Shown: piece after piece, positions 15,798-16,641 of the stretch
Layout of the letters: each line of letters starts with the position of its first letter
Numbering within the stretch: position 1 is the stretch's first letter
NCBI GenBank assembly: GCA_002440665.1
Contig: DJUX01000007.1
Location: 1 to 16,641 of the forward strand
Direction of reading: 5' to 3'
DNA length: 16,641 nt
Source of the DNA: Dechloromonas sp. UBA6271
GTDB lineage: Bacteria; Pseudomonadota; Gammaproteobacteria; Burkholderiales; Rhodocyclaceae
Made by a program: the position numbers and the translations under genes
Notes under the pieces: generated by a model
Database searches by the model: none
What the model was told of the DNA's origin: nothing
Seen by the model: only the letters and a program-made list of their open reading frames with translations

Positions 15798-15823
15798 AGG
15801 CCAATCTTCGGATTGGCCTTTTT
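15798..15823 (+). terminator. Rho-independent terminator of tRNA-Pro
   Basis: A perfect 9-bp stem AGGCCAATC/GATTGGCCT closed by a UUCG tetraloop and followed by a T tract, beginning 17 nt after the tRNA CCA end. The next 105 nt up to tag contain no gene I can support. Confidence 0.92.
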
Positions 15824-15928
15824 GCTTTTTTGGGGCTGGGGGAACGATTGGGGGAACACTTGGCGAGTGCTGTGCTCTTCTGCTCGACTTCCTCATACAA
15901 TCACCTCCTTTGCCTGCTCAGGTTATCG

Positions 15929-16519
15929 ATGGAACGTTGCTCCTGGTCCGAAGGGTTTGATCTCTACCGGGAATACCATGATCGGGAATGGGGTGTGCCC
16001 CTGTATGACGATCATGCCTTATTCGAACTTCTCAACTTGGAGGGAGCGCAGGCTGGGCTGTCCTGGGCAACGATCCTCAAGAAGCGTGCGCGCTACCGTG
16101 AGGTTTTCGACGGTTTCGTTCCTTTTCTCATCGCGGAGTATGGCGATGAGAAAATCGCAGCCCTGTTGGCTGATGCGGGGATTGTCCGCAACCGGGCCAA
16201 AATTCTGGCCACTATCCAGAATGCCCAGGCGTATTTGGCCTTGAAGGCCGGCGGTTCCTCGTTCAGCGATTTTTTGTGGCAATTTGTCGATGATGTACCC
16301 ATCCAGAATGCCTGGGGATCGATGGTCGAGGTGCCGACCAAGACCTCTCGCTCGGATGCCATGAGTAAAGCTTTGACCAAGGCTGGGTTCAAATTTGTCG
16401 GGTCGACGATTTGCTATGCCTTCATGCAATCCGCAGGAATGGTCAATGACCATTTGACGAGTTGTTTCCGTCATGATGAGGTCAAGAACCGATTCCGACA
16501 TCCGCAGTTTGCGGAGTAG
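15929..16519 (+). CDS. tag: DNA-3-methyladenine glycosylase I
   Basis: Base-excision repair enzyme that removes 3-methyladenine from alkylated DNA. The 196-residue product matches E. coli Tag (187) with conserved numbering. The zinc-binding residues are C4, H17, H175 and C179 (MERCSW, REYHDREWG, NDHLTSC). The catalytic-pocket residues E38 and W46 are in LEGAQAGLSW. The ATG at 15929 gives this exact N-terminus and has an AGG six to seven bases upstream. The frame is open further upstream, but that stretch reads through the terminator region and is not conserved-looking. It stands alone after tRNA-Pro; no ada/alk partner is present. The remaining 122 nt to the window end show no supported feature. 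Confidence 0.96.
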   Translation: MERCSWSEGFDLYREYHDREWGVPLYDDHALFELLNLEGAQAGLSWATILKKRARYREVFDGFVPFLIAEYGDEKIAALLADAGIVRNRAKILATIQNAQAYLALKAGGSSFSDFLWQFVDDVPIQNAWGSMVEVPTKTSRSDAMSKALTKAGFKFVGSTICYAFMQSAGMVNDHLTSCFRHDEVKNRFRHPQFAE

Positions 16520-16641
16520 GATGAAATCGCTGGCTGCAAGTCTGCCCTCTGGAGCAGTGTGCCTCCTTGGGGGGATGGCAAGGATAGGGAATTCCATGAC
16601 TCTGGGGGGATGAGTTCCTCTGTCGGCGCGCGTTTAAAAGT

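Overview
The window looks like a chromosomal segment of a betaproteobacterium, most likely in the Rhodocyclales (Dechloromonas/Azonexus-like). This is inferred from gene content and order (thrS-infC-rpmI-rplT-pheS-pheT-ihfA-merR-tRNA-Pro), the G+C-rich codon use and the protein flavour; no database search was possible.

Layout. (1) Positions 1-4180 form an accessory block on the + strand. It holds a large RTX-type, probably type I-secreted calcium-binding protein whose 5' end lies outside the window, followed after 2 nt by a GT-B glycosyltransferase. (2) Positions 4181-5284 are a complete IS630-family insertion sequence with 20-bp inverted termini flanked by TA on both sides. Its transposase reading frame is split by a -1 frameshift at a run of five G. 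Its two ends supply the stop codons of both flanking convergent genes. (3) Positions 5281-6630 (- strand) are a compact operon: a 47-residue membrane protein, slyX and a DHH-family phosphoesterase. (4) Divergently, an M18 aminopeptidase (apeB) precedes tRNA-Val(GAC), which has a near-consensus promoter. (5) Positions 8185-15670 are the translation/nucleoid cluster: a possible leader peptide and terminator ahead of thrS; infC, which appears to start at AUA; rpmI and rplT with a candidate L20-type leader; a strong terminator; pheS and pheT overlapping by ATGA; ihfA; and an overlapping MerR-family regulator. (6) tRNA-Pro(GGG), its UUCG terminator and tag (3-methyladenine DNA glycosylase I) close the window.

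How it works together. The core block encodes two aminoacyl-tRNA synthetases, initiation factor 3, two large-subunit ribosomal proteins, the IHF alpha subunit and two tRNAs, so it is a growth-linked expression cluster with several visible post-transcriptional control points. The RTX/glycosyltransferase pair is a surface or secreted module that ends exactly at the insertion sequence, which marks the border between accessory and core DNA. I found no CRISPR array, rRNA or prophage, and no clearly novel multi-gene system. The most noteworthy points are the IS-supplied stop codons, the AUA start of infC, the thrS leader and the RTX-glycosyltransferase pairing.
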